Source of the DNA: Bacteroidales bacterium
GTDB taxonomy: Bacteria > Bacteroidota > Bacteroidia > Bacteroidales > UBA1715
DNA: 6,771 nt
Direction of reading: 5' to 3'
Assembly (NCBI GenBank): GCA_031262005.1
Contig: JAISIO010000122.1
Location: 1-6,771 of the forward strand
Shown piece by piece: positions 1 through 6,496 of the stretch (its first letter is position 1; each line of letters opens with the position of its first letter). Both the position numbers and the translations under genes were made by a program. The notes beneath the pieces were generated by a model. It was not told the DNA's origin, did not search any database, and was given only the letters and a program-made list of their open reading frames with translations.

Positions 1-62
1 TGTTTTTTTCATAATGATTATGTTTAGTCTGCAAGCATACTGAATAATTTACAATTTATTTC

Positions 63-70
63 TATTTTTG
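63..70 (+). promoter_or_regulatory. Candidate -7 box (TAnnTTTG) for the topoisomerase gene
   Basis: TATTTTTG matches the Bacteroidota -7 consensus TAnnTTTG and ends 27 bases before the ATG at 98, giving a short leader. I see no convincing TTTG -33 box at the usual distance, so the promoter is only half supported. Further upstream, positions 10-22 form a 13-base palindrome (CATAAT, one central G, ATTATG) next to a run of seven T; it could be an operator dyad or the end of an upstream transcript. Nothing else is visible in 1-97. Confidence 0.4.
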
Positions 71-97
71 CTGTAAAATATTTTCCCTCTACAAATT

Positions 98-2725
98 ATG
101 AGCGACGAACAAGAATTGCAAACAAACGAAATTACACAGGAGCAGCCTGAAACCGGTGCTCGACACATTACCTATCTATCGGGACATTACGAAAATTGGT
201 TCTTGGATTATGCTTCGTATGTAATTTTGGAACGTGCCGTACCATACGTGAACGATGGATTGAAACCCGTGCAACGTCGCATTTTGCATTCCATGAAACG
301 CATGGACGACGGGCGTTACAATAAAGTTGCCAATATTATAGGACACACCATGCAATTTCACCCACACGGCGATGCCTCCATTGGTGATGCGTTGGTTGGT
401 TTGGGGCAAAAAGATTTGCTGATAGATATGCAGGGAAACTGGGGAAATATTTTTACCGGCGACCGTGCTGCTGCTTCACGATATATTGAAGCACGTTTGT
501 CCAAATTTGCGCTCGACGTAGTGTTCAATCCCAAAGTTACCGTATGGAAAGCATCGTATGACGGCAGAAACCGAGAGCCTGTAACGCTGCCCGTAAAATT
601 CCCGCTACTGCTTGCACAAGGCGTGGAGGGTATTGCAGTGGGTATGGCAAGTAAAATTATGCCTCACAATTTTATAGAACTTCTGGAAGCAAGCATCAAA
701 TATTTGAAAGGCGAAAGTTTTGAACTCTACCCCGATTTCCCAACCGGCGGTATGATTGACGTGAGCAAATATAACGATGGTTTGCGCGGCGGCTCAATAA
801 AAGTGCGTGCAAAAATTACAAAAGTCGATAACAAAACCCTTGCCATAACCGATGTGCCGTTTAGCCGCACCACGTCGCAAATTATAGACAGCATACTGAA
901 AGCCAACGATAAAGGCACCATAAAAATCAAAAAAGTGGACGACAACACAGCTGCCAATGTCGAGATTTTGGTGCATTTGCCCGCCGGCGTATCGCCCGAC
1001 GAAACCATTGATGCACTGTATGTGTTTACCGATTGTGAAATCTCAATTTCGCCCAATGCGAGCGTTATTTTAGACAAACATCCGCAATTTATTGGCGTAA
1101 GCGAAATTTTGCGCATTTCTGCCGATAACACGCGCGATTTGCTGCGTCAAGAATTGGAAATTCGTATGCACGAATTGAAAGAAGAGTGGATTAAAACATC
1201 GCTGGAGAAAATTTTTATTGAAAAAGAAGTCTACGAATTAATCAAACCGTGTAAAACCGAGGAGGAAATTTTAACCACAATAGACAAAGGTTTGGCTCCG
1301 CACGTCAAAAACTTTTGGCGAGCCGTTACCCGTGAGGATTGTGTTACACTCTCGAACATTCCTATCAAACGGATTTCAAAGTTCAGTTCGTTCAAAGCCG
1401 ACGAACATCTAAAAGAGATTGATTTTGAAATGGAAGAGGTTAAAAACCACCTCGAACATATTGTAGATTACACGATTAACTATTTCACCCAAATTCTTAA
1501 AAAATACGGTGCCGGGCGTGAACGTAAAACCGAAATTCGCAATTTTGAGCAAATTGAAGCTACTCAAGTTGTGATTGCAAACACAAAACTGTATGCAAAT
1601 TATGCCGACGGTTTTGTGGGTTCAAGTTTGAAAAAAGACGAATTTGTGTGCGATTGTTCTGATATTGACGACATTATTGTATTTATGCAAGATGGTTCGT
1701 ACCGAATATCGAAAGTTTCGGAAAAAGCTTTTTTCGGAAAAAATATTATTCATATCGGCGTGTTCCGCAAAAACGACGAACGCACCATTTACAACGCTGC
1801 CTACCGCGACGGAAAAACGGGCATTGTGTATATGAAACGCTTTAACGTTACGGGCATTACCCGCGATAAAGAATACAACGTTACGAGAGGAGAAAAAAAT
1901 TCTAAAATACTGTATTTCAGCGCAAATCCGAATGGCGAGGCGGAAATTATCAAAGTATATTTACGCCCGAATGTGCGCCTGCGCAAAAATGTATTCGAGA
2001 TAGATTTTAGTACTCAGGCAATCAAAGGACGCAGTTCGTTGGGGAATATTCTCACCAAACACCCAACGCTGAAAATTCTCAAAATAGAAGAAGGTGTGTC
2101 TACTCTCGGCGGACGAAAAATTTATTACAACCCCGAAACCAAACGCCTAAACGACAGTGGTTACGGCGATTTCTTGGGCGAATTTAAAGGTTCCGATAAA
2201 ATTCTTGTGATTACCAAAGACGGAAAATATACGCTCACAACCTTCGACCTAAGCAATCACTACGAAATTGACATTCACACCATAGAAAAATTCGATAGTT
2301 CAAAAATTTGGACAGCAGTGTTTTTCGATGCCGAACAAGACAATATTTACATCAAACGCTTTGAAATTGAAGAAACTGCGAAATACGTCAGTTTTATAGG
2401 CGACCACGCTCAATCGAAACTCATTCTTGTGAACGACGACACCTACCCACAATTGCAAATTAATTTCACCGGCAAACACGCCACTCGTGAACCGGAATTG
2501 ATTGACGTAGACGAATTTATAGGCGTAAAAGGTGTGAAAGCACGCGGCAAACGAGTTTCAACATTTACAATAGGCACTATGATTTTTGGCGAACCGCTTA
2601 ACAAAACTTCAAACGAAGATGACGGTACGACAAGCAAAGAAAATTCGGAAGACGATACAAGCGAAAAAACACCTACACCCGACGCTACCAAATGGGAAGG
2701 AGCCAATCAGGGCAGTTTGTTCTGA
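98..2725 (+). CDS. parC: DNA topoisomerase IV subunit A (ParC-type type IIA topoisomerase)
   Basis: Breakage-reunion subunit of topoisomerase IV. With ParE it passes one duplex through a double-strand break in another, at the cost of ATP, to decatenate daughter chromosomes and relax supercoils in the cytoplasm. The 875-residue product is complete. Residues 23-140 carry the winged-helix core with the catalytic Arg128-Tyr129 pair (AAASRYIEA) and the quinolone pocket HPHGDASIGD (88-97). The tower and coiled-coil gate run to about residue 480 (helical, charged 345-380 and 436-480). The beta-pinwheel C-terminal domain covers about 485-830. I find no canonical GyrA box (QRRGGKG), only a degenerate KGRSSLG at 643-649, which favours ParC over GyrA. 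The tail (834-875) is acidic and low-complexity and ends in QGSLF. Position 93, equivalent to the quinolone-contacting Ser83 of E. coli GyrA, is Ala; I recall this as normal for Bacteroidota ParC. ParE is not in the window. The start at 98 is the first in-frame ATG and leads directly into the family N terminus. Confidence 0.95.
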   Translation: MSDEQELQTNEITQEQPETGARHITYLSGHYENWFLDYASYVILERAVPYVNDGLKPVQRRILHSMKRMDDGRYNKVANIIGHTMQFHPHGDASIGDALVGLGQKDLLIDMQGNWGNIFTGDRAAASRYIEARLSKFALDVVFNPKVTVWKASYDGRNREPVTLPVKFPLLLAQGVEGIAVGMASKIMPHNFIELLEASIKYLKGESFELYPDFPTGGMIDVSKYNDGLRGGSIKVRAKITKVDNKTLAITDVPFSRTTSQIIDSILKANDKGTIKIKKVDDNTAANVEILVHLPAGVSPDETIDALYVFTDCEISISPNASVILDKHPQFIGVSEILRISADNTRDLLRQELEIRMHELKEEWIKTSLEKIFIEKEVYELIKPCKTEEEILTTIDKGLAPHVKNFWRAVTREDCVTLSNIPIKRISKFSSFKADEHLKEIDFEMEEVKNHLEHIVDYTINYFTQILKKYGAGRERKTEIRNFEQIEATQVVIANTKLYANYADGFVGSSLKKDEFVCDCSDIDDIIVFMQDGSYRISKVSEKAFFGKNIIHIGVFRKNDERTIYNAAYRDGKTGIVYMKRFNVTGITRDKEYNVTRGEKNSKILYFSANPNGEAEIIKVYLRPNVRLRKNVFEIDFSTQAIKGRSSLGNILTKHPTLKILKIEEGVSTLGGRKIYYNPETKRLNDSGYGDFLGEFKGSDKILVITKDGKYTLTTFDLSNHYEIDIHTIEKFDSSKIWTAVFFDAEQDNIYIKRFEIEETAKYVSFIGDHAQSKLILVNDDTYPQLQINFTGKHATREPELIDVDEFIGVKGVKARGKRVSTFTIGTMIFGEPLNKTSNEDDGTTSKENSEDDTSEKTPTPDATKWEGANQGSLF

Positions 2726-2781
2726 CAACCTAAGTTCAATTAGTAATATGCCAGTTGTTAATTTTTCTTATTCCGGATTAA

Positions 2782-2880
2782 CTTCGTTGAGCTCCGCTTT
2801 GCTCCGGTTGCTTCACTATCGTTCGCAATGACACTTTTTTATAGGTCATTGCAAGGTGGTTGCTGAGCGTAGTCAAACCC
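2782..2880. repeat. Imperfect inverted dispersed-repeat remnant between convergent genes
   Basis: Two oppositely oriented halves meet here. Positions 2825-2832 (GCAATGAC) pair exactly with 2845-2852 (GTCATTGC) across a 12-base loop containing six T. The outer parts (GGTTGCTTCACTATCG at 2807 onward, and GGTTGCTGAGCGTAGTC further right) resemble each other as inverted copies with gaps. GCTCCG is also repeated at 2791 and 2801. The GTCATTGC...GGTTGCTGAGCG...GTC wording resembles intergenic repeats I recall from many bacterial genomes, but copy number cannot be judged here. The T run sits in the loop and not after the stem, so this is not a standard intrinsic terminator, although it may still separate the two convergent transcripts. 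Confidence 0.5.
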
Positions 2881-2906
2881 TGTTCGTAAGAAGTCAGTAT
2901 TTATAT

Positions 2907-2948
2907 ACTAATCATTGATCACTAACCATTAATCACTAAACACTAATC
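2907..2948. repeat. Degenerate 7-bp tandem repeat (six copies of ACTAATC)
   Basis: Six consecutive heptamers read ACTAATC, ATTGATC, ACTAACC, ATTAATC, ACTAAAC, ACTAATC, with 1-3 differences between neighbours. The array begins in the intergenic gap and continues through the TAG stop (2936-2938) and the last four codons of the U32 gene. Because the period is not a multiple of three, gain or loss of a copy inside the coding part would alter the protein's last residues. Confidence 0.75.
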
Positions 2949-4228
2949 ACTTTATAAAGCTCATCGCCCCGACGAATTTTCACCGGCACCTGCATTGAAA
3001 AACTCTCGCCTTTTTCCGTTTTTTCAACCTTTTGCAGGTTTACCCGCATTTCGTCAATTGTGCATTCCACCACGCCGGTAGTAGTGCCGGTTATTAGAAT
3101 TTCGTCGCCAATATGTAATTCGTCCGATTGCATCAAAAATTCAGCTACGCTCAGGTTTGAGAAAAAATTTGTGCATTTTCCTACACGCATTTTTCGAGTA
3201 GTTGCCTCGCTACCATAGTTTTTGCTCCATTCGCCCAAACGTTGCCCCAAATAGTAGCCATTCCAAAAACCGCGATTAAATACCTGCGAAAGGCGCGTTT
3301 TCCAAGTGGCAATTTTTTCCTCGCTGTATGTTTTGTCGGCGATGGCTTCCACCGCTTCGTGGTAACACTGCGTAACGGTTTTTACGTATTCGGCACTGCG
3401 GGCGCGTCCTTCTATTTTCAAAACTTGCACACCAGCATCAAGCATTTCGTCCAAAAATCCAATTGTGCACAAATCTTTAGGCGACATAATATATTCGTTG
3501 TCTATTTCGAGTTCGTTGCCGCTTTCTTTTTCGGTAACAATATAGCCTTTGCGGCAGGTTTGCAAGCAAGCCCCCTGATTGGCAGAATAGTTTTGCTCGT
3601 GCAAACTCAAATAACATTTCCCCGAAATACTCATGCACAATGCACCGTGAACAAACATTTCTATACGCACCAATTCGCCCGATGGACCGCACACATTGTG
3701 TGTTCTTATCGCTTCGGCTATTTTTTTCACCTGCGGCAAAGTCATTTCGCGAGCTAAAACAATTACATCGGCAAACTGTGCATAAAATTGCACTGCTTCA
3801 AAATTCGTAATATTCAATTGTGTGGAAATATGTACCTCTATATCATACTTGCGAGCGCACAAAATAGTTGCAATATCGCTGGCAATCACTGCACTAATAT
3901 TGTGTTCTTTGGCTGTTTGCAATATAGTGTGCAGCGTTTCCATATCATTATCGAAAATAATAGTATTGACGGTAAGATATGATTTCACGCCGTGTTCGTT
4001 GCAAATGTTCACAATATTGGTAAGGTCTTCGGTAGTAAAATTATTTGCAGACCGCGAACGCATATTCAATTGTTCTATACCAAAATATACCGAACCGGCA
4101 CCTGCTTGTATGGCTGCCATAAGCGATTCGTAAGAGCCTACGGGCGACATTATTTCAATGGCTCTCCCCTTCTCTTCGGAAGGAGTTTGCGGTTGTGCTA
4201 CAATAGTATTAAAAGTAGTTTTCGTCAT
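2936..4228 (-). CDS. U32-family protein, TrhP/YegQ-like (probable tRNA hydroxylation factor, annotated 'peptidase U32')
   Basis: The 430-residue product has a TIM-barrel-like U32 domain (about 23-330) and a small beta-rich C-terminal domain (about 346-428, including the GDEILITG stretch), the arrangement of TrhP/YegQ. The U32 signature is intact: E190-x-F-x2-G-A-L-C198-x4-G-x-C205-x-L-S208. Cys198, Cys205, Cys221 and Cys225 (C-x6-C-x15-C-x3-C) resemble conserved cysteines of U32 proteins, several of which (UbiU, UbiV) bind an iron-sulfur cluster; another Cys lies at 254. E. coli YegQ (TrhP) takes part in prephenate-dependent 5-hydroxyuridine formation at tRNA position 34, and the relative RlhA hydroxylates 23S rRNA. 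Protease activity is poorly supported for the family. Core homology starts near residue 24 (IEIMSPVGSYES), so about 22 residues are an extension; ATG at 4228 is the first candidate and Met27 lies inside the conserved strand. The end is unusual: a heptamer array covers the last codons. It lies 51 bp after the transglycosylase gene and probably shares its transcript. Family assignment is certain; substrate is inferred. Confidence 0.92.
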   Translation of the reverse strand: MTKTTFNTIVAQPQTPSEEKGRAIEIMSPVGSYESLMAAIQAGAGSVYFGIEQLNMRSRSANNFTTEDLTNIVNICNEHGVKSYLTVNTIIFDNDMETLHTILQTAKEHNISAVIASDIATILCARKYDIEVHISTQLNITNFEAVQFYAQFADVIVLAREMTLPQVKKIAEAIRTHNVCGPSGELVRIEMFVHGALCMSISGKCYLSLHEQNYSANQGACLQTCRKGYIVTEKESGNELEIDNEYIMSPKDLCTIGFLDEMLDAGVQVLKIEGRARSAEYVKTVTQCYHEAVEAIADKTYSEEKIATWKTRLSQVFNRGFWNGYYLGQRLGEWSKNYGSEATTRKMRVGKCTNFFSNLSVAEFLMQSDELHIGDEILITGTTTGVVECTIDEMRVNLQKVEKTEKGESFSMQVPVKIRRGDELYKVISV

Positions 4229-4279
4229 TTTGTTACAAGTTACATCATTGGCACTATTTGCGCCTTTTACGGAAAGGTC

Positions 4280-5908
4280 TTACATTTCCTTTATTTTCAA
4301 TTTCATTCCAATACTCAATTTGCTCGAATTTCCCATATTGTTCAGGGTTCGCAAACTGTTGATAGTTACATCGTCGTATTTTTGAGCAATGGAATACAAG
4401 GTTTCTCCCGCCACAACGGTGTGATATAGATAGTTTTTCCCGTCGCTTGCCTGTTTGATAGTAGTTTGATTATTGGGGCTTTTTGCGGTAGTTGTGTGCG
4501 CTACGGCGACTGTGTTTTTTTGCGCAGCGGTAGGTCGTGTCAGTTTTTGTTTCTGCGCCAAACTCATTGATGTTATTTTGGAATAATAATTTCGATATTC
4601 CGAAGGCACTTCTACAGCTAATTTTTTGCCGATGCTTAACTTTGTGCTTCGCATAGAATTCCACGTTTTCAAATCCTGCACCGACACGTTGTACCATTTG
4701 GCTATCAACCCAAGATTATCGCCCTGTTTTACATAGTAATACACAATAGTTTTATTTCCGGCTACCGCTAACCCCGTTCCCGAATTGTGCCCCGGCGAAG
4801 CCATAAGGTTTTTATTGTGAAATAAAATACTATCGTTGTAGGCAAAAATCGAATCTTGGAATTGCAAAAACGGTGATACGTAATTCATGGGTAAATACAG
4901 TGTAGTTGCCCGTTCGCTATACGGAAAAACACCCGTGCGGCAATGCGGATTAATATCCTGCAATAATTGCAAGGGCATATTGAGAACTTCACTTATTTGC
5001 TGTAAATGAATACGTTGCGTAATTTGCAATGTATCCACATTCACCGGAAATTGGTGAATTTCGCGTGCCCACAAATTGTGATCGTCGTGGTGTTCAAACA
5101 CATAATATGCCGCAATGTATGCCGGCACATAGCCACGAGTTTCTTTCGGCAGGTGGTAGTAAATATCCCAAAAATTGGTTTTTCCGCCCGAACGCACTAT
5201 TGCTTTGCGAACATTACCAGGTCCGCAATTGTAGGCAGCTATGGCAAGAAGCCAATCATTGAATATGCTGTATAACGTACCCAAATACTGCGCTGCTGCA
5301 ACAGTTGATTTCACTGGGTCGCGCCGCTCATCTATCAATGAATTGACTTCAAGACGATATATTTTTCCTGTGGCGGGCATAAATTGCCACAATCCGGCAG
5401 CACCCACCGGCGAAGTTGCTCGCGGATTGAGTGCCGATTCTATAATTGCCAAATATTTTAATTCTTGCGGCACATTGTATTGTTCAAAAACCTCTTCAAA
5501 CATAGGAAAATAGAACTCAGCAAGCCCCATCATAATTTCCACTTGACTGCGACGTTTGAAAGCATACACATTGATGTATGAATGCACTTGTTCGTTGTAA
5601 GCAAGCGGTATTACGGTAGGAATTTCGGCAATGCGCTGCTTGTAAATTTCGGAGGAAAAGTCAGGAACTTCCGTTGATGCTATTTCTCCCGGCGGACGAT
5701 TGAGATATTTCCAATATTGCGATTGTTTGACATAATACAAATTTATCAAACTATCTAAATTCGTATTGAAATTGGTAAAGAGCACACTATCGGGATGTGT
5801 GGTTTGTAGCGAGTCGGTCTGTGGAATGTGTGCAGGCGTTTGTTGTGCCAATGCAGTAGTTATTGCTATGCAAAACACACAAATGGTAGTCTGTAACAAT
5901 TTCATCAT
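4280..5908 (-). CDS. Secreted lytic transglycosylase, GH23 (MltD-like) with two C-terminal LysM domains
   Basis: This enzyme cleaves the MurNAc-GlcNAc bond of peptidoglycan to give 1,6-anhydro ends, acting in the periplasm during wall turnover. With the start at 5908 the product is 542 residues. Residues 1-21 form a signal peptide with an ALA-QQ cleavage site; no lipobox cysteine is present, so it is not an obvious lipoprotein. The GH23 domain covers about 135-275: catalytic Glu157 in AIIES, then SPVGAAGLWQFMPATG (166-181) and AYNCGPGNV (225-233). LysM domains lie at about 389-435 (YYVKQGDNLGLIAKWY) and 494-540 (YHTVVAGETLYSIAQKY), joined by a Ser/Thr/Gln/Asn-rich linker (440-490); they bind the glycan. 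The reading frame stays open up to an ATG at 5968, but that start would place about 20 residues ahead of the signal peptide and would lie upstream of the -7 box, so MMKLLQ at 5908 (or Met at 5905) is preferred. The U32 gene follows 51 bp downstream on the same strand with no clear terminator between; positions 4263-4277 could form only a 5-bp stem. Confidence 0.93.
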   Translation of the reverse strand: MMKLLQTTICVFCIAITTALAQQTPAHIPQTDSLQTTHPDSVLFTNFNTNLDSLINLYYVKQSQYWKYLNRPPGEIASTEVPDFSSEIYKQRIAEIPTVIPLAYNEQVHSYINVYAFKRRSQVEIMMGLAEFYFPMFEEVFEQYNVPQELKYLAIIESALNPRATSPVGAAGLWQFMPATGKIYRLEVNSLIDERRDPVKSTVAAAQYLGTLYSIFNDWLLAIAAYNCGPGNVRKAIVRSGGKTNFWDIYYHLPKETRGYVPAYIAAYYVFEHHDDHNLWAREIHQFPVNVDTLQITQRIHLQQISEVLNMPLQLLQDINPHCRTGVFPYSERATTLYLPMNYVSPFLQFQDSIFAYNDSILFHNKNLMASPGHNSGTGLAVAGNKTIVYYYVKQGDNLGLIAKWYNVSVQDLKTWNSMRSTKLSIGKKLAVEVPSEYRNYYSKITSMSLAQKQKLTRPTAAQKNTVAVAHTTTAKSPNNQTTIKQASDGKNYLYHTVVAGETLYSIAQKYDDVTINSLRTLNNMGNSSKLSIGMKLKIKEM

Positions 5909-5952
5909 AATGTAGTTATTGAGAATAAAAGCGTATTGAAATCTTTTTGCGA

Positions 5953-5960
5953 CAAAGATA
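5953..5960 (-). promoter_or_regulatory. Candidate -7 box (TATCTTTG) for the transglycosylase-U32 transcript
   Basis: Read on the minus strand this is TATCTTTG, an exact TAnnTTTG match, about 44 bases before the ATG at 5908. The expected -33 region is a T-rich stretch (5979-5984) without a clear TTTG. This region overlaps one arm of the inverted repeat at 5976-6010. No comparable box is visible in the 51-bp gap before the U32 gene, which supports a shared transcript. Confidence 0.45.
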
Positions 5961-5975
5961 CAAATCAATTTAGAG

Positions 5976-6010
5976 ATTAAAAAATTAATCGTAATCTATA
6001 ATTTTTTAAT
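5976..6010. repeat. Perfect 12-bp AT-only inverted repeat
   Basis: The left arm ATTAAAAAATTA (5976-5987) is the exact reverse complement of the right arm TAATTTTTTAAT (5999-6010), with an 11-base spacer. The stem has no G-C pair, so as an RNA hairpin it is weak; as DNA it could be a binding site or bent segment. The left arm falls where the -33 box of the transglycosylase promoter would be. It may be a bidirectional terminator, an operator, or chance in AT-rich DNA. Confidence 0.6.
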
Positions 6011-6045
6011 TGACATTACGCTCTATGGCGTTTTGAGTGGAACAG

Positions 6046-6331
6046 CAGGTTGCATTCCTACGGAATGCCGTGTGTATGGTGGGTTACATTTTCTACCGAT
6101 AGACGCATTCCTAATGGAATGCTGTGTGCTTGGTGCTACATTTCTACCGATAGAGATATTACTAACGGAATGCCCTATGCTTGGAGGCACATTTCTACCG
6201 ATAGAGGCATTCTTAACGAAATAAGAAAAAACCGTAACGTATCTGTTGTACGTAGCCATTTCCCGTAGGGAATATCTATCGGTAGAAATGCCGTATCTCC
6301 CCTCTCTGCATTCCGTAGGAATGCAACCCTG
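6046..6331. repeat. Composite palindromic repeat element with 21-bp perfect terminal inverted repeats
   Basis: Positions 6048-6068 are the exact reverse complement of 6308-6328. Adding CA on the left (6046-6047) and CTG on the right (6329-6331) extends the match with one extra base on the right. Each end contains the palindrome GCATTCC-3 bases-GGAATGC (6052-6068; 6308-6324). Inside are three direct copies of the motif TTTCTACCGATAGA (6090-6103, 6141-6154, 6192-6205) and one inverted copy (6275-6288), each next to a full or decayed GCATTCC...GGAATGC palindrome. The layout is therefore three units forward and one reversed. No credible gene lies inside: the short open frames in several frames follow from the 51-base period. 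It resembles palindromic intergenic repeats I recall from Bacteroidota genomes and could be a non-autonomous MITE/REP-like element. I see no clear target-site duplication. Confidence 0.75.
6104..6205 (+). repeat. Two tandem 51-bp units of the repeat element (with partial units on both sides)
   Basis: Unit one (6104-6154) and unit two (6155-6205) agree at about 40 of 51 positions by hand alignment. The last 17 bases of each unit (ACATTTCTACCGATAGA) are identical, and differences gather in the palindrome and in the GTGTGCTTGGTGC-like middle. A diverged unit precedes them (6052-6103, one extra T at 6089-6092) and a truncated one follows (6206-6220). Only the palindrome of unit one (6105-6122) keeps both 7-base arms; unit two has lost its left arm (GATATTA). 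Confidence 0.8.
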
Positions 6332-6344
6332 TGAACGCTACGTA

Positions 6345-6370
6345 TAACAAGGAGGCATACCTCCTTGCTA
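6345..6370. repeat. Strong isolated hairpin (CAAGGAGG-CATA-CCTCCTTG)
   Basis: Arms CAAGGAGG (6348-6355) and CCTCCTTG (6360-6367) pair perfectly around a 4-base CATA loop. Two further pairs beyond one mismatch extend the structure to 6345-6370. No T run follows (ATGAAAAATTTCCCC), so it is not a typical intrinsic terminator. It lies 14 bases outside the composite repeat and may be part of the same element or of the leader of the downstream gene. The GGAGG in the left arm has no start codon at a useful distance. Confidence 0.65.
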
Positions 6371-6434
6371 ATGAAAAATTTCCCCTCACAGTGATAATAC
6401 CGTTTCGCACCAATCGTGCATACATTATTCTATT

Positions 6435-6462
6435 TTTGAATACAGAAATATTTTTATCTTTA
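6435..6462 (+). promoter_or_regulatory. Candidate promoter of the Rpn-like gene (TTTG, 16 bases, TATCTTTA)
   Basis: TTTG at 6435-6438 could be the -33 box and TATCTTTA at 6455-6462 a -7 box with one mismatch to TAnnTTTG; the 16-base spacing is slightly short. A second exact TAnnTTTG (TATTTTTG) lies at 6431-6438 and overlaps the proposed -33. The ATG follows 35 bases after the -7 box. The promoter lies outside the repeat element, so the gene can be read independently of it. Confidence 0.4.
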
Positions 6463-6496
6463 CACATAATTAATAACCAACAAATTATACTTACCT

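Noticed and set aside
727..1131. 134-codon minus-strand open frame inside parC
   Set aside because: Antisense to conserved topoisomerase sequence and without any recognisable feature; typical shadow.
2825..2852. Intrinsic terminator between the convergent genes
   Set aside because: The stem is 8 bp, but its T run is in the loop and no T run follows the stem on either strand, so it does not meet the usual form.
3242..3757. 171-codon plus-strand open frame inside the U32 gene
   Set aside because: It is antisense to a well-conserved U32 coding sequence and its translation shows no domain; it is a shadow frame.
4263..4277. Hairpin between the transglycosylase and U32 genes as a terminator
   Set aside because: Only five A/T-rich pairs (CCTTT/AAAGG) and no following T run; more consistent with read-through in a shared transcript.
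5909..5968. Upstream start of the transglycosylase at 5968
   Set aside because: It would add 20 residues before a clear signal peptide and lies upstream of the candidate -7 box at 5953-5960.
6023..6268. Overlapping open frames of 63-78 codons in three frames on both strands across the repeat element
   Set aside because: The 51-base period equals 17 codons, so any frame free of stops in one unit stays open. The predicted peptides are just the translated repeat (for example NxSIGRNVxP recurring every 17 residues), with no promoter or start signal.
6052..6290. Possible CRISPR array
   Set aside because: Units are only three or four, adjacent with a 51-bp period and imperfect, the intervening parts are similar to each other and not unique spacers, and no cas genes are present.
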